Source: Psychrobacter immobilis
GTDB lineage: Bacteria; Pseudomonadota; Gammaproteobacteria; Pseudomonadales; Moraxellaceae
Assembly (NCBI RefSeq): GCF_904846065.1
Contig: NZ_CAJGZV010000002.1
Coordinates: forward strand, 35,226-99,225
Direction: 5' to 3'
DNA length: 64,000 nucleotides
The first letter of the stretch is position 1. Every line of letters starts with the position of its first letter. Below the pieces are notes generated by a model, which worked only from the letters and a program-made list of their open reading frames with translations, was not told the DNA's origin and ran no database searches. Of the stretch, positions 1 to 9,905 are shown in pieces. The position numbers and the translations under genes are program-made.

Positions 1-864
1 GCGATAAGCATAAGGCGTCATGGTCATCAAATCAGCCAAATCAGCGGCTGACAACGTCATCTCGGTACTGACATGCTCCGTACCCATTAGCGTAAAATAT
101 GGAGCCAACTCATGCAAAAACTTATCCGAATCATGCTCGCGGACGTTATCAAATAACGCTTCGCGCATCGTCGCTAGATGCCCGATATCTGGCTTGGCAA
201 TGATTAAATAACCGTCTGCAGCCAATACCTCATTGAACGCGGCTGGCAAGATAGGGCTAAAAATACTGCTAATACCCTTTATGCTATGCGCGCGTAACGG
301 CAAATGGGCAGCGCTGGTAACAAGCGGATAGATGACTGCCGATTTGGCTGTCGCATTAGTAACACTGTCTTTAGCTTGCTGATACCAAAGACGCCCCGTC
401 GCTTTGCACGTTTTCGCAAGCTCTACCACAGCAGGTTTACTGATATCTGCGGCGATGAGAGTATCCATGCCTGTCTGTGCCATTGCTTGCGTGTAATATC
501 CTTCACCGCAGCCAATATCCAACCAATTGATTGTCTTGCTATCCTTTGTAGTTATCGGCTCAATTGCTGAATCAGCGATCGACTCATTTTTCGCCAACAA
601 TTCCCTCATTTTTTGGCAAATAAGCGTCTGCAATGGCTGATAATGTCCAGCGTTTAAAAACCGTTTGCGTGCATCAATTGATTGCTGGCTATCGCCCGGT
701 GCTTTGGATTTTTTTTGTTGTACGGGCAGTAAATTAACATAACCCTGACGTGCCACATCAAATGGATGAGCCGTGTGTTTTGGGTGCAAGCTGCCATCGC
801 AGAGCCACGTATCTGCGGCAGGCTGTAATGGTGATTGGCAAAGGGGACAAATAAATAAGCTCAC
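1..864 (-). CDS. rlmA: 23S rRNA (guanine745-N1)-methyltransferase, partial at window edge
   Basis: This SAM-dependent enzyme would methylate G745 in 23S rRNA helix 35. The frame reads from a GTG at 862-864 and is open to base 1, so at least 288 residues are present (E. coli RlmA has about 269) and the C-terminus lies off the window. The N-terminus carries the RlmA zinc finger: CPLC near residue 6, a third Cys near 22 and a His shortly after. A conserved block (FDVARQGYVNLL) follows, then a SAM-binding motif I (WLDIGCGEGYYT). The frame is open upstream of the GTG with a possible TTG start about 13 codons earlier, and the Shine-Dalgarno is weak, so the start is uncertain. A terminator separates it from mraY upstream. 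Confidence 0.85.
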   Translation of the reverse strand, partial: MSLFICPLCQSPLQPAADTWLCDGSLHPKHTAHPFDVARQGYVNLLPVQQKKSKAPGDSQQSIDARKRFLNAGHYQPLQTLICQKMRELLAKNESIADSAIEPITTKDSKTINWLDIGCGEGYYTQAMAQTGMDTLIAADISKPAVVELAKTCKATGRLWYQQAKDSVTNATAKSAVIYPLVTSAAHLPLRAHSIKGISSIFSPILPAAFNEVLAADGYLIIAKPDIGHLATMREALFDNVREHDSDKFLHELAPYFTLMGTEHVSTEMTLSAADLADLMTMTPYAYR

Positions 865-984
865 AAATATCTCAACGTCATCGCAATATGGCTGCCATTT
901 TAACAAAATTCAGGCTTACTGCGTGATAAAAGGCGCGATAAACAATGCAGGAAAGAAAATGCGAAAAACAAACTATTAGCAACC

Positions 985-1019
985 AAAAAAGCCACCTCAA
1001 CTAAAGTGAGATGGCTTTT
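985..1019 (-). terminator. Rho-independent terminator after mraY
   Basis: On the minus strand a 10-bp stem (AGCCATCTCA pairing with TGAGGTGGCT, one G-T pair) with a 7-nt loop is followed by six T. It lies about 45 nt past the mraY stop and before rlmA, so it closes the rsmH-to-mraY cluster. The plus strand has a shorter T run. Confidence 0.8.
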
Positions 1020-1062
1020 GCATAAACGATATTCATATTAATGTTCAAGCGATATGGCTGTG

Positions 1063-2181
1063 TTAACGTAGTTTTAAGGTCATGAGCCCAAGGATGACGA
1101 GAATAATGGCAATAATCCAAAACCTTGCCACCACTTGCGTCTCTTTCCAGCCAATTTCTTCAAAGTGATGATGCAATGGTGCCATCCGAAAGACGCGCTT
1201 TTTACGCAGCTTATACGAGCCAACCTGTAGCATGACCGATAATGCTTCGGCGACAAATAGACCACCCATAATTGCAAAAGCAATCTCTTGACGGGTCATA
1301 ACAGCAATCGTACCAAGCATCGCCCCGAGAGCAAGCGCCCCCACATCACCCATAAATACTTGGGCTGGATGGGCGTTGAACCATAAGAAACCAAGCCCTG
1401 CACCAATCATCGAACCACAGACAATGAGAACCTCGGAGTTATAGGCAATATAAGGCACATGCAAGTAATCAGCAAAGCGTACATCACCTGATACATAAGC
1501 CATCGCGCCCAAACCTGCCGCGACCAAGACCACGGGCAAAATAGCTAAACCATCCAAGCCATCAGTCAAGTTGACGGCGTTAGAAGCACCATTAATCACA
1601 AAGTAGGTAAAGATAATAAAGCCAATACCAAACGGCACTGCCGAAAAAGGAATCATCCAATCTTTAAAAATCGGTAGCAGCAAATCCTGCATCTCACGCG
1701 TGGTCGCGATATCTGGCTGCAAGGTGGCGATATAATACAAAGACACACCGACGAACAAAGCACCCATAGAGAGCCAAAAATATTTCTTGCGGGCGATTAA
1801 GCCTTTGGGATCTTTATACTTAATTTTTAGCCAATCATCTGCCCAGCCGACCGCGCCAAAGATAATCATGACAATGAGCAAAATCCACACATATGGATTG
1901 TTCAATCGCGCCCATAGTAAGGTGGACACGCCAATCGCACTTAAAATCAGTACTCCACCCATGGTCGGCGTACCAGTTTTCGCCAAATGCGATTGCGGAC
2001 CATCATTGCGAATCGCTTGACCATATTTCAGTGCACGCAGACGTCGAATGACACGCCCACCAAAAAACATGCTAAATGCGAGGGCGGTAATGACCGCGAG
2101 TAACGCTCGCAGCGTCAACGAAGAAACCGCAGAAAACGGCGTGTAATACTGGCCAAGCCAGCCAAACAACCAAACTAACAC
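1063..2181 (-). CDS. mraY: Phospho-N-acetylmuramoyl-pentapeptide-transferase
   Basis: This membrane enzyme transfers phospho-MurNAc-pentapeptide from UDP to undecaprenyl phosphate, giving lipid I. The protein has 372 residues (family about 360) and roughly ten hydrophobic segments. Family signatures are present: the Asp pair in VGWADDWLK (115-116), [21 protein letters not shown] and the histidine cluster in MAPLHHHFE. The start is a GTG preceded by GAGGAG at 8-12 nt. The gene follows the murF stop after 3 nt, so the two are probably translationally coupled. It is the last gene of the cluster, followed by a terminator. Confidence 0.97.
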   Translation of the reverse strand: MLVWLFGWLGQYYTPFSAVSSLTLRALLAVITALAFSMFFGGRVIRRLRALKYGQAIRNDGPQSHLAKTGTPTMGGVLILSAIGVSTLLWARLNNPYVWILLIVMIIFGAVGWADDWLKIKYKDPKGLIARKKYFWLSMGALFVGVSLYYIATLQPDIATTREMQDLLLPIFKDWMIPFSAVPFGIGFIIFTYFVINGASNAVNLTDGLDGLAILPVVLVAAGLGAMAYVSGDVRFADYLHVPYIAYNSEVLIVCGSMIGAGLGFLWFNAHPAQVFMGDVGALALGAMLGTIAVMTRQEIAFAIMGGLFVAEALSVMLQVGSYKLRKKRVFRMAPLHHHFEEIGWKETQVVARFWIIAIILVILGLMTLKLR

Positions 2182-2184
2182 CGC

Positions 2185-3645
2185 CTACTCCTCGATTAGC
2201 GCATTGATAAGGGTTTCCATTTGCATGGAACGAGAACCTTTAAACAGCACCGTACAAGGCTGCGCCTGCTGCGCTTGCAAATACGGCTTCAAATACGCCA
2301 ATAAACTGTCTTTATCGGTAAACGCATGGGCATTGATATCAGAAACCTCTTGTGCACCCGCCACGGTAAAAGGCGCGTATTCACCAACACACAGCAGCAC
2401 ATTGATGCCCGTTGTCGCAATGGTACGACCCAAGCTTTGATGCTCGCTGACCGCCGCCTCTCCAAGTTCTGCGATATCGCCCAGCACCATGACTTGCGTG
2501 CCCGTTTGCGCCGCCAATACTTTTGCTGCCGCTCGCACCGAATGCGGATTGGCATTATAGGTATCATCAATCAAGCGATGCATGCCTAACAGCTGACTGT
2601 TCAAGCGCCCTTTAGCAGGACGCGCATTTTCAAGCCCGACGACGATATCACTAACATCGATATTCAGTGCATGAGCACAAGCAGCAGCAGCTAAAGCATT
2701 ATTGACATTGTGCTCGCCCGCTAGTGGCAAGTTGATATCATGGACTTGATTGCCGATATGCAGCTTAAATTCACTGCGCTCAGGCTCGACATCTAAATGG
2801 CTGGCACTGACATCAGTATTACCAAAACCAATCACGTGTGACGTATGCTTTTCAGCGATACGGCGTAATTGATTGGTAAAATCATCTTTATCAGGAACGA
2901 TCGCAAATTGGCTGTCATTCAAGGTATGGTAAATCTCAGCCTTGGTTTGGCAAATCCCTTCACGGCTGCCAAACTCACCCAAATGCGCCGTGCCAATATT
3001 TAAAATACATGCGACATCTGGCTTTACAATCTCGGTAGTATAAGCAATTTCGCCAATATGGTTTGCGCCAAGCTCTAGAATGGCATAACGATGATGGTCG
3101 GATAATTCGAGCAACATCATCGGCACACCCAAGTCATTATTTAGGTTACCACGGGTAATCAATGTCGGTGCTAGTCTGCCAAAGATACTACCCAGCATCT
3201 CTTTACAGGTGGTCTTACCGCTAGAGCCAGTAATAGCAATGACGGTTAAATTTTGATGCTGTTGACGACGATACGCAGCCAATTGTCCTAACGCTAAACG
3301 GGTATCGCTCACCACTAACTGCGGAATGCTATTTGCATCAGCGGTAGCAATAGGGCGAGTGACGATAGCCGCAACCGCACCTTGCGCGATGGCAGTATCG
3401 ATATAATCGTGACCATCAAAATTATCACCCGATAACGCTAAAAATATATCACCAGGTTTTATCGTACGGGTATCGGTGGCGATACGAGTGCTCATGACAT
3501 CATTTACTGAAGTGTTTTCTGAATCGGGTTGATCTTCACTCAGTTGCCAATGTCCACCCAGTGTTGCGGTTGCTGCGAGCAGGTTGTCTGCTCGCCAAAC
3601 ATACAGCCCTTGCGACTGAATGCTGTTATCGTTGTCGGCTGTCAT
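2185..3645 (-). CDS. murF: UDP-MurNAc-tripeptide:D-Ala-D-Ala ligase
   Basis: This cytoplasmic Mur ligase adds D-Ala-D-Ala to UDP-MurNAc-tripeptide using ATP, completing the pentapeptide that MraY uses. The 486-residue protein has a MurF-type N-terminal domain (DTRTIKPGDIFLAL near 58-71), the ATP-binding loop TGSSGKTT (139-146), the central motif ELGANHIGEI and a C-terminal ligase domain with NANPHSVRAA. The ATG is preceded by AAGG. It sits between murE (111 nt upstream) and mraY (3 nt downstream). Confidence 0.97.
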   Translation of the reverse strand: MTADNDNSIQSQGLYVWRADNLLAATATLGGHWQLSEDQPDSENTSVNDVMSTRIATDTRTIKPGDIFLALSGDNFDGHDYIDTAIAQGAVAAIVTRPIATADANSIPQLVVSDTRLALGQLAAYRRQQHQNLTVIAITGSSGKTTCKEMLGSIFGRLAPTLITRGNLNNDLGVPMMLLELSDHHRYAILELGANHIGEIAYTTEIVKPDVACILNIGTAHLGEFGSREGICQTKAEIYHTLNDSQFAIVPDKDDFTNQLRRIAEKHTSHVIGFGNTDVSASHLDVEPERSEFKLHIGNQVHDINLPLAGEHNVNNALAAAACAHALNIDVSDIVVGLENARPAKGRLNSQLLGMHRLIDDTYNANPHSVRAAAKVLAAQTGTQVMVLGDIAELGEAAVSEHQSLGRTIATTGINVLLCVGEYAPFTVAGAQEVSDINAHAFTDKDSLLAYLKPYLQAQQAQPCTVLFKGSRSMQMETLINALIEE

Positions 3646-3756
3646 AATGATTACCTTATATATGATGACTACTTATTTATTTTTTATCGTTAACGACTCA
3701 TGCTTCTTAAGAAGCATATAAAATGGATGTTCGGCGCTACTATTTATTTATCAAGG

Positions 3757-5466
3757 CTATACGCGCCCTGCTTGTTTTAAGGCGTTTTGCAAAATAACAC
3801 GGTCGTCAAAATCATAACGAACATGGTTAATTTCTTGATAGGTTTCATGACCCTTGCCAGCGATAACGACAATATCATCAGGCGCTGCTTTATTAACTGC
3901 ATATTCAATGGCGGTTTGGCGCGCAGGCTCAATATAGGTACGCTGATATTGCTCACTCGTCATACCAGCTTGCATATCTTGCAAAATGATATTGGGATCT
4001 TCGGTGCGTGGATTGTCTGCCGTTAACACAACTTTATCCGCGCCTGCCAATCCTGCTTGCGCCATCAAAGGACGTTTGCCCGCATCACGGTCGCCACCAC
4101 AACCAAACACTGCCCACAGCTGACCTTTACAATGGGTCTTTAGGCTGGCAAGCACTTGGCTTAAGGCATCTGGCGTATGCGCATAATCAACGATAAAGCA
4201 GCCATCATTAGACGGCACACGCTGCATACGCCCAACCGCACCTTGTAGCTGCGGCACCACTGCGGTAACACGCTCAAGGCTAATACCTAAAGCGACGGCA
4301 GCAGCGATGGCAGCAAGCAAATTGGCAACATTAAAGCGCCCCAATAATGGGCTGACGATACCTAAATGATTAACTTCGCCATCGCCTAAATCAGTACGTA
4401 GGCTAATCTCGACACCTTTTAAGCTTGGTTTGATTTCAGCCGCAAAAAAGGTCGCTGATTTTGATGATTCTAAACTATACGTCCAGACCGTTAAATCACT
4501 GGCATGTGCGGTGTCGAGCATAATCTGGGCAGAGTCATCATCGATATTAATGATAGCGTGTGTCAAATCTGGAAAATGCGCTTTATCAAACAGTCTAGCT
4601 TTTGCTGCTGCATACTCTGCCATATCGGCATGATAGTCTAAGTGGTCACGGCTAAGATTGGTATAAATCGCCACCGACACTGGCATACCTTGTAAACGCT
4701 GCTGATCTAAACCATGTGAGCTGGCTTCCAATGCCAATAATTCAGCATTCTCTGAACCCATTTGATATAAAAATTGCTGAACCGCTAAGGCATCACCCGT
4801 GGTATGGCTGGCTTGCACCAAAGCACCAAGCCTGCCATTACCTGCCGTGCCCATAACTGCGCTGCTCATACCTGTCAGCTGCGTCAATTGCGCCACCAAT
4901 TGACTGATAGTCGTTTTGCCATTGGTGCCCGTCACCGCGACCACCGTTGGTAATGTCACGGGCTGCTGATACTGCAAACGTGCTTGAATGAGTGTCCCTA
5001 AAAAATCACGAATATTGGGCACATGTAAAACGGGGCAAGACAGTGCTGCTAATTGCTGCTGCGCTTTAGCAGTACTATCATTTGGTAAAGTGATATCGGC
5101 ATGATTTGATACACTAGTCGTGTTAAGTAAAGCCGTGGGATCTATTTCTGATAGGATAAAAGCCGCATGTTCAGCGGCTTGATAGAGGTAGTCACGGCTT
5201 TTTTGACAGTTTGGTATGTGGCTTTTTAATAACACAAACACATCATTCGGCTCTAGCTGACGACTGTCTAAACGAAACTGCAGGAATGGAATATCAAGAA
5301 ACGAATTCATTGGTTTTGAATCCGCCCCAATCAAAGTCGTCTGAGTCGATAGTTTTTGCAACGCCTGCTCTATACCTACACCATGCCTGCTATTGCTACT
5401 ACTAGATTCAGTCAGCTGCTGCAAGGTGACTGGGGTGATGCTTGGCGACGAGGGTGACAGGGTCAT
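3757..5466 (-). CDS. murE: UDP-MurNAc-L-Ala-D-Glu:meso-diaminopimelate ligase
   Basis: This enzyme adds the third stem-peptide residue in peptidoglycan precursor synthesis. The ATP loop VAVTGTNGKTT is present, as are ALEASSHGLDQ, the Mur ligase motif HAxxDYHAD and the C-terminal DNPRTEDP, which is the motif that selects meso-diaminopimelate rather than lysine. I start at the ATG at 5464-5466, which has AGGA 7 nt upstream, instead of the TTG two codons earlier, which abuts that AGGA. At 569 residues it is longer than E. coli MurE (495). The extra length lies mostly in the N-terminal domain: a leading Ser/Thr-rich stretch and a Thr/Ala/Gln-rich segment before the ATP loop. Confidence 0.96.
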   Translation of the reverse strand: MTLSPSSPSITPVTLQQLTESSSSNSRHGVGIEQALQKLSTQTTLIGADSKPMNSFLDIPFLQFRLDSRQLEPNDVFVLLKSHIPNCQKSRDYLYQAAEHAAFILSEIDPTALLNTTSVSNHADITLPNDSTAKAQQQLAALSCPVLHVPNIRDFLGTLIQARLQYQQPVTLPTVVAVTGTNGKTTISQLVAQLTQLTGMSSAVMGTAGNGRLGALVQASHTTGDALAVQQFLYQMGSENAELLALEASSHGLDQQRLQGMPVSVAIYTNLSRDHLDYHADMAEYAAAKARLFDKAHFPDLTHAIINIDDDSAQIMLDTAHASDLTVWTYSLESSKSATFFAAEIKPSLKGVEISLRTDLGDGEVNHLGIVSPLLGRFNVANLLAAIAAAVALGISLERVTAVVPQLQGAVGRMQRVPSNDGCFIVDYAHTPDALSQVLASLKTHCKGQLWAVFGCGGDRDAGKRPLMAQAGLAGADKVVLTADNPRTEDPNIILQDMQAGMTSEQYQRTYIEPARQTAIEYAVNKAAPDDIVVIAGKGHETYQEINHVRYDFDDRVILQNALKQAGRV

Positions 5467-5537
5467 TGGCAAATCCTATACGGTTAAAACATATCAAATA
5501 GTTAAAAACTGAACATTAAAAAAACTTACGTTTAAGC

Positions 5538-7646
5538 CTATAGATCTTCCGTTTTTAACGGCTTATCTAAGGGTACATTGTATAAACGCAGCGCCTCTTT
5601 CATGACATTATGAAAGACTGGCGCGACTGTTAAACCAGCATAAATCTGACCACGCGGGTCTTCGATGAGCATCACACCGACCAGCCTAGGGTTGGACGCT
5701 GGTGCCATACCCGCAAAAACGTTGCGGTATTGGTCAGTATAGTAGCCACCTTTTGGATTGATACGGCGCGACGTTCCTGTTTTACCAGCGACGCGATAAC
5801 CGTCAATCGCAGCACCTTTAGCCGTACCACCCGGTTCGGTGACACTTTCCATCATTTGTACGATAGACATCGCTTGCTCGTGTGCCATGATACGCTTGCT
5901 TGGCTGCGGCTTGTCATCTTTAATGAGGGTCAATGGGTGCATCACACCGCCTGCCGCCAGCGCCGAATAAGCCTGCGCGACCTGAGCCAATGTTACCTGT
6001 AGACCATAACCATAACTGACCGTTGCACGTCTTGACGTTTCTTTTTCTTTTGGTGTGACCACCAGCCCACTACCTTCCCCTGGGAATTGTAGCGGTGTCT
6101 TTGAACCAAAACCAAATTGCTTTTGCATATTGGTAATGCCATCAGCGGGTAAAGACAACGCAATCTTAGTCGAGGCGACGTTACTAGATTTCTGTAATAG
6201 CGTTGCCATCGTGATCCGCCCTAAATTATTATGGTCACGAATGGTATAACCACGGACACGGATAGAGCCAGGATTGGTATCGATCAAGGTAGTGGCGGTA
6301 TATTTTCCTGAGTCTAAAGCCGCTGCAACGGTGAATGGCTTCATAACTGAACCGGGTTCGAAGACATCGAGCAGCGCACGGTTACGTTGGTTTTCACCCG
6401 TCATCTCATTCAGGTTATTAGAATTAAAAGATGGCCATGTTGACAAGGCAAGCACTTCACCCGTTTGCACATCAACAATCATGCCTGTTGACCAGCGCGC
6501 TTTTTGCAAACGCCCTGCTTTCTCTAGTTCTTTATAAAGCAAATACTGCAGGCGCGAATCAATGGTCAACGCCACATCTTTACCTGGTATTTCTGGTTCA
6601 ATCTGTTTAATTTCTTTTAAACTGTTTTGTTTGGCGTCTTTTAGCACCAACACTTTGCCATCATCACCTGCCAGCTCAGTTTCATATTGGCGTTCGATAC
6701 CAGCACGACCTTCGTAACCACCTTCAGGGTCGCTGACATTTTGTCCCATAAAGCCCAATAGCTGCGAGTTTGGTTGTGGCTGCGGGTAATAACGTTGGAA
6801 AAAGTTTTTTTCATAGACGCCAGGAAAATCAAGGGTGCTGACACTTTGGGCAATCTCAGGCGTTACTTTATTCAGTAGCGGCAAATAGTGCGAGCCTGCA
6901 CCCGATGGCAGCGCTGCTTTAACTGCTGCTTCATCGGTTACATCAATACTATCGTCGATAGCGGTAACTTTTTTTAGCTCAGTGACCGAAATATTCGCAG
7001 CAGCTGCAAGTGTGGTCAGATCCATATTATCCAAACGCTTTTGCATACGCGCAACCAGCTGTGGACTCTCAGGATTGGTGATAATAATACGCTTAAGCTC
7101 GTAATATTCGCGCGCGTAATCATGCGGACTAAAAGAGACCGTCGCCAGTGGTGCACTGACTGCAAGTGGCAAATTATTGCGATCGGTAATCATACCGCGA
7201 TAGGATTTTTGCGTGCGCACGCTAGTGATAAGCTCATCACCTTTGTCTTGATAAAACTGGGCATTGGCAACTTGTAAATAATAAGCACGGGCTATCAGCA
7301 AACCCAAGACAACCAATGCAATGACCCAAATAGTACGGAAACGGTTTTTGTCTTGCTCAAAACCGCCGCGAGAGGAAGCGCCAGACGCTTTACCCAAAAA
7401 TCCTCTTTTATTTTTCAGGTTTTTGACACTGGTATAAGCGCCTTGCTCTTCACTCTTTTTCAATCGATCAAACAATTTAGCCTTACGGTTGCCAGAGGAT
7501 TTTTGTTCAGCCGTACTGCCTGTTTGTCCCGATTTGGCTGCACTGGCAGGACGTAAGGGCTTAGTCACCTTACCGCTAGTTGGCTTTTTATTCGCATTTT
7601 TCGCGGTCGTTTTACCGCTATTGGCATTAGGTTTTTTATCACTCAT
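5538..7646 (-). CDS. ftsI: Peptidoglycan D,D-transpeptidase FtsI (penicillin-binding protein 3)
   Basis: This is the septal cross-linking enzyme of the divisome, a class B PBP anchored in the inner membrane. In order, the 702-residue protein has a Lys/Ser/Ala-rich cytoplasmic tail of about 100 residues, one membrane helix (about 106-125), a dimerisation/pedestal domain and a transpeptidase domain. The catalytic motifs are SVMK (433-436), SSN (487-489) and KTGT (622-625). E. coli FtsI has 588 residues; the excess is the long basic tail and insertions in the pedestal domain. Its ATG overlaps the ftsL stop by 4 nt. Confidence 0.97.
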   Translation of the reverse strand: MSDKKPNANSGKTTAKNANKKPTSGKVTKPLRPASAAKSGQTGSTAEQKSSGNRKAKLFDRLKKSEEQGAYTSVKNLKNKRGFLGKASGASSRGGFEQDKNRFRTIWVIALVVLGLLIARAYYLQVANAQFYQDKGDELITSVRTQKSYRGMITDRNNLPLAVSAPLATVSFSPHDYAREYYELKRIIITNPESPQLVARMQKRLDNMDLTTLAAAANISVTELKKVTAIDDSIDVTDEAAVKAALPSGAGSHYLPLLNKVTPEIAQSVSTLDFPGVYEKNFFQRYYPQPQPNSQLLGFMGQNVSDPEGGYEGRAGIERQYETELAGDDGKVLVLKDAKQNSLKEIKQIEPEIPGKDVALTIDSRLQYLLYKELEKAGRLQKARWSTGMIVDVQTGEVLALSTWPSFNSNNLNEMTGENQRNRALLDVFEPGSVMKPFTVAAALDSGKYTATTLIDTNPGSIRVRGYTIRDHNNLGRITMATLLQKSSNVASTKIALSLPADGITNMQKQFGFGSKTPLQFPGEGSGLVVTPKEKETSRRATVSYGYGLQVTLAQVAQAYSALAAGGVMHPLTLIKDDKPQPSKRIMAHEQAMSIVQMMESVTEPGGTAKGAAIDGYRVAGKTGTSRRINPKGGYYTDQYRNVFAGMAPASNPRLVGVMLIEDPRGQIYAGLTVAPVFHNVMKEALRLYNVPLDKPLKTEDL

Positions 7647-8140
7647 TGTCCTGCCTCCGCTACCGTGGCATCGGTGATAAGAGCGTCAGGCGATATATCC
7701 GTAGAAGCTCGTGGTTCGATAACGTCAGACTTATCCTCATCTGAGTCAGTATCAACGACTGGCACCTGTGCTGTGGCAACACCCGGCTGGATAATGAGCT
7801 TATCTTTTAGCGTCGGTGAAAACATGCCCAGTTCAGCCACCGCACGGCTAGCAATTTGCGGCGTCGCACTAAAAGTCTGCTGTTCAATGAGCAAACGTTG
7901 ATGTTCGACTTGCAGATTACGCTCTTGTTTTTTCATGTCTTGCAAGGTTTTATAATCCTGATGATATTGCTGAACGCCTTCGGCTGTTTTGATACCGCTC
8001 CACACAATCGCCACTGCTAACAGCAATAGCACCACTACATAGATACTAACCACATTAAATCGGCGCACAAATAGCTCGCCGATATCGGTGTTATGCGGCA
8101 TTGCAGCGCGACGGTTTGCGGGTTTGTCAGATATTGCCAT
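7643..8140 (-). CDS. ftsL: Cell division protein FtsL
   Basis: FtsL is a small bitopic divisome protein that works with FtsB and FtsQ. The 165-residue product has a short cytoplasmic part, one membrane helix (about 30-50) and a periplasmic coiled-coil region (about 55-90, rich in Lys, Gln and Glu). An acidic, low-complexity C-terminal tail of about 45 residues is unusual in length for the family. Assignment rests on topology and on position between rsmH and ftsI more than on sequence motifs. The gene is preceded by 245 bp with no ORF. Confidence 0.88.
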   Translation of the reverse strand: MAISDKPANRRAAMPHNTDIGELFVRRFNVVSIYVVVLLLLAVAIVWSGIKTAEGVQQYHQDYKTLQDMKKQERNLQVEHQRLLIEQQTFSATPQIASRAVAELGMFSPTLKDKLIIQPGVATAQVPVVDTDSDEDKSDVIEPRASTDISPDALITDATVAEAGQ

Positions 8141-8385
8141 GACGCTCTCAAAAAGTGGACTTCAAGTATGAAAATTGGCAACTGTTTTAGAGCGGTAAGA
8201 CGCTTTGTACAGAACCATCAATAAAGTAAAACCAAACGAAAAAGGAACAGCCGAGCCTAGCAGATAATGTTTACAGATTTTTAACAGCCGCGTAAGTATT
8301 CAGACTTTCTATCCTACTTAATTGCCAGCAACCAATCACCAGCAACGCAACCAAACACCCTTTCTATAACATCACGCTACCTGTG

Positions 8386-9585
8386 TTATTGCTCGACACT
8401 GTGTAGATAGTCGGTATCAGTACGAGTCGCCATGCGCAACCACGCACTACGCGCGCGTGGGTTTTGACTGGTTTCAGCTTTGCTTGGACCCACGCGTTTA
8501 GGCTTGCTAAAGTAGCGTGGACGATTGGGCGGCATCGGCAAATTCTCATCCTCTGGATATTGCCCTTTACTATGACGCTGCAAAAACTGCTTGATACGGC
8601 GATCTTCTAATGAGTGAAAACTAATCACTGCCAGCTGCCCGCCTGACTTTAAAATCGGAATGCTTTGTTCTAAAAAGTCGTCAACATCGCCAAGCTCATT
8701 GTTAATAAAAATGCGCATCGCCTGAAAACTCTGAGTCGCTGGATGCTTACCGCGCTGCCAATTAGGATGCGCCACTTTAATCACTTCAGCCAATGCCAAA
8801 GTAGAGTCATAACTGTCCATCTGCTTAATAGCACGGGCGATACGGCGACTATGACGCTCTTCGCCAAAATCATAAAGCACATTGGCCAAGGTTTCATCAT
8901 CGACTTTTTCTAACCACTCAGCGACCGACTGCCCACGACTGGTGTCCATACGCATATCGACCGCACCGTCACGCATAAAACTAAAACCACGACTGCCATC
9001 ATCAATTTGCGGCGATGAAATACCCAAATCTGCCATTAAGCCATCAACTTGCATGATACCCATTGCCGCTAGACTATTCGTCAACGTCGCAAAACTATCG
9101 TGCACCACTTTTACGCGACTATCGGTCTTTGCCAATTCGCGAGCAACGCTAATAGCGGTTGGATCCTTATCAAAAACAATCAAGGTTGCATCATCGGCTA
9201 ACTGGCTTAATAATAATCGACTATGACCACCACGCCCAAAGGTTGCATCAACGTAGACGCCACTCATCTGCAAGCTGTTTTGGTTGTCACTGCTTTGTTC
9301 TGCATCGTCTGTTTGCTTAGGTAGCGCTTTGACACCCAGCACTGCCGCGACGGTTTCTTGCAATAGCACCGCATCATGAACAAAGCTCAATTCATCAGAG
9401 TTGGCTTTATCAGTGACAGACTCTTGATTCAGCTGATTAGTAGAGTCATTCTCTACCACAAAATCGTTTTCCACAGCAGACAGCTCAGCCACTGATGCAG
9501 CATTAACAGTGGCTAAAGAAGAATCTATTTTAGAATCTTGCTTAGTATTCGGCGTAATTTTTGGATTATTATTCAATATGGACAC
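8386..9585 (-). CDS. rsmH: 16S rRNA (cytosine1402-N4)-methyltransferase
   Basis: This SAM-dependent enzyme modifies C1402 in the ribosomal decoding centre and is usually the first or second gene of the dcw cluster. Signatures are VYVDATFGRGGHSR (SAM site), DGLMADLGISSPQID, RGFSFMRDGAVDMRMD, and HPATQSFQAMRIFINNE with VISFHSLEDRRIK near the C-terminus. The frame has 399 residues from a GTG, against about 313 in E. coli. The excess is an N-terminal stretch of about 65 low-complexity residues and an insert before the SAM motif. No clear Shine-Dalgarno precedes the GTG, so the start is uncertain. There is no mraZ upstream. Confidence 0.95.
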   Translation of the reverse strand: MSILNNNPKITPNTKQDSKIDSSLATVNAASVAELSAVENDFVVENDSTNQLNQESVTDKANSDELSFVHDAVLLQETVAAVLGVKALPKQTDDAEQSSDNQNSLQMSGVYVDATFGRGGHSRLLLSQLADDATLIVFDKDPTAISVARELAKTDSRVKVVHDSFATLTNSLAAMGIMQVDGLMADLGISSPQIDDGSRGFSFMRDGAVDMRMDTSRGQSVAEWLEKVDDETLANVLYDFGEERHSRRIARAIKQMDSYDSTLALAEVIKVAHPNWQRGKHPATQSFQAMRIFINNELGDVDDFLEQSIPILKSGGQLAVISFHSLEDRRIKQFLQRHSKGQYPEDENLPMPPNRPRYFSKPKRVGPSKAETSQNPRARSAWLRMATRTDTDYLHSVEQ

Positions 9586-9670
9586 AAACGACTCAGTAGA
9601 TGACGACCATTTTGGTCAGTAAGAGTGAAAAATCAGATGAAAATAAACAAGTTATGACTTGTCTAACATT

Positions 9671-9698
9671 ATTATCGCAAGGATACACGGGTAGTCAA
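9671..9698 (-). promoter_or_regulatory. Sigma70 promoter for the rsmH-mraY cluster
   Basis: Read on the minus strand, TTGACT, a 16-nt spacer and GATAAT match the sigma70 consensus at 5/6 positions in each box. The predicted transcript starts near 9664, about 80 nt before the rsmH GTG. It is the only strong promoter seen ahead of the closely spaced cluster. Confidence 0.7.
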
Positions 9699-9775
9699 GC
9701 GCTAGACGGGCATTTCGTTAAAAATATTCCATCTCTCTGTTATACTAGCGCTATATTTTACGCTATTTTTCTACA

Positions 9776-9803
9776 TTGACGGCTATTGTTTGTGCCGTAT
9801 TTT
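9776..9803 (+). promoter_or_regulatory. Candidate gltX promoter
   Basis: TTGACG, 16 nt and TATTTT lie about 100 nt upstream of the gltX ATG. A second -10-like TATACT at 9741-9746 has no good -35, so which one is used is unresolved. Confidence 0.4.
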
Positions 9804-9905
9804 TTATTCAAACGTGTTATTCACATTTATTATTAATATTTTTAACCGCTATTTTTTTTCATGTTTCACTGCCATATTCATTAACTAGCCTATTCTGAGA
9901 ATTTT

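Larger units (their letters stand above)
9586..9905. other. Divergent intergenic region rsmH / gltX
   Basis: This 320-bp AT-rich gap holds the divergent promoters described separately. It also has a short inverted repeat, ACGGC and GCCGT spaced by 9 nt (9778-9796), followed by a T run. That repeat overlaps the candidate gltX promoter. I see no gene here. Confidence 0.6.
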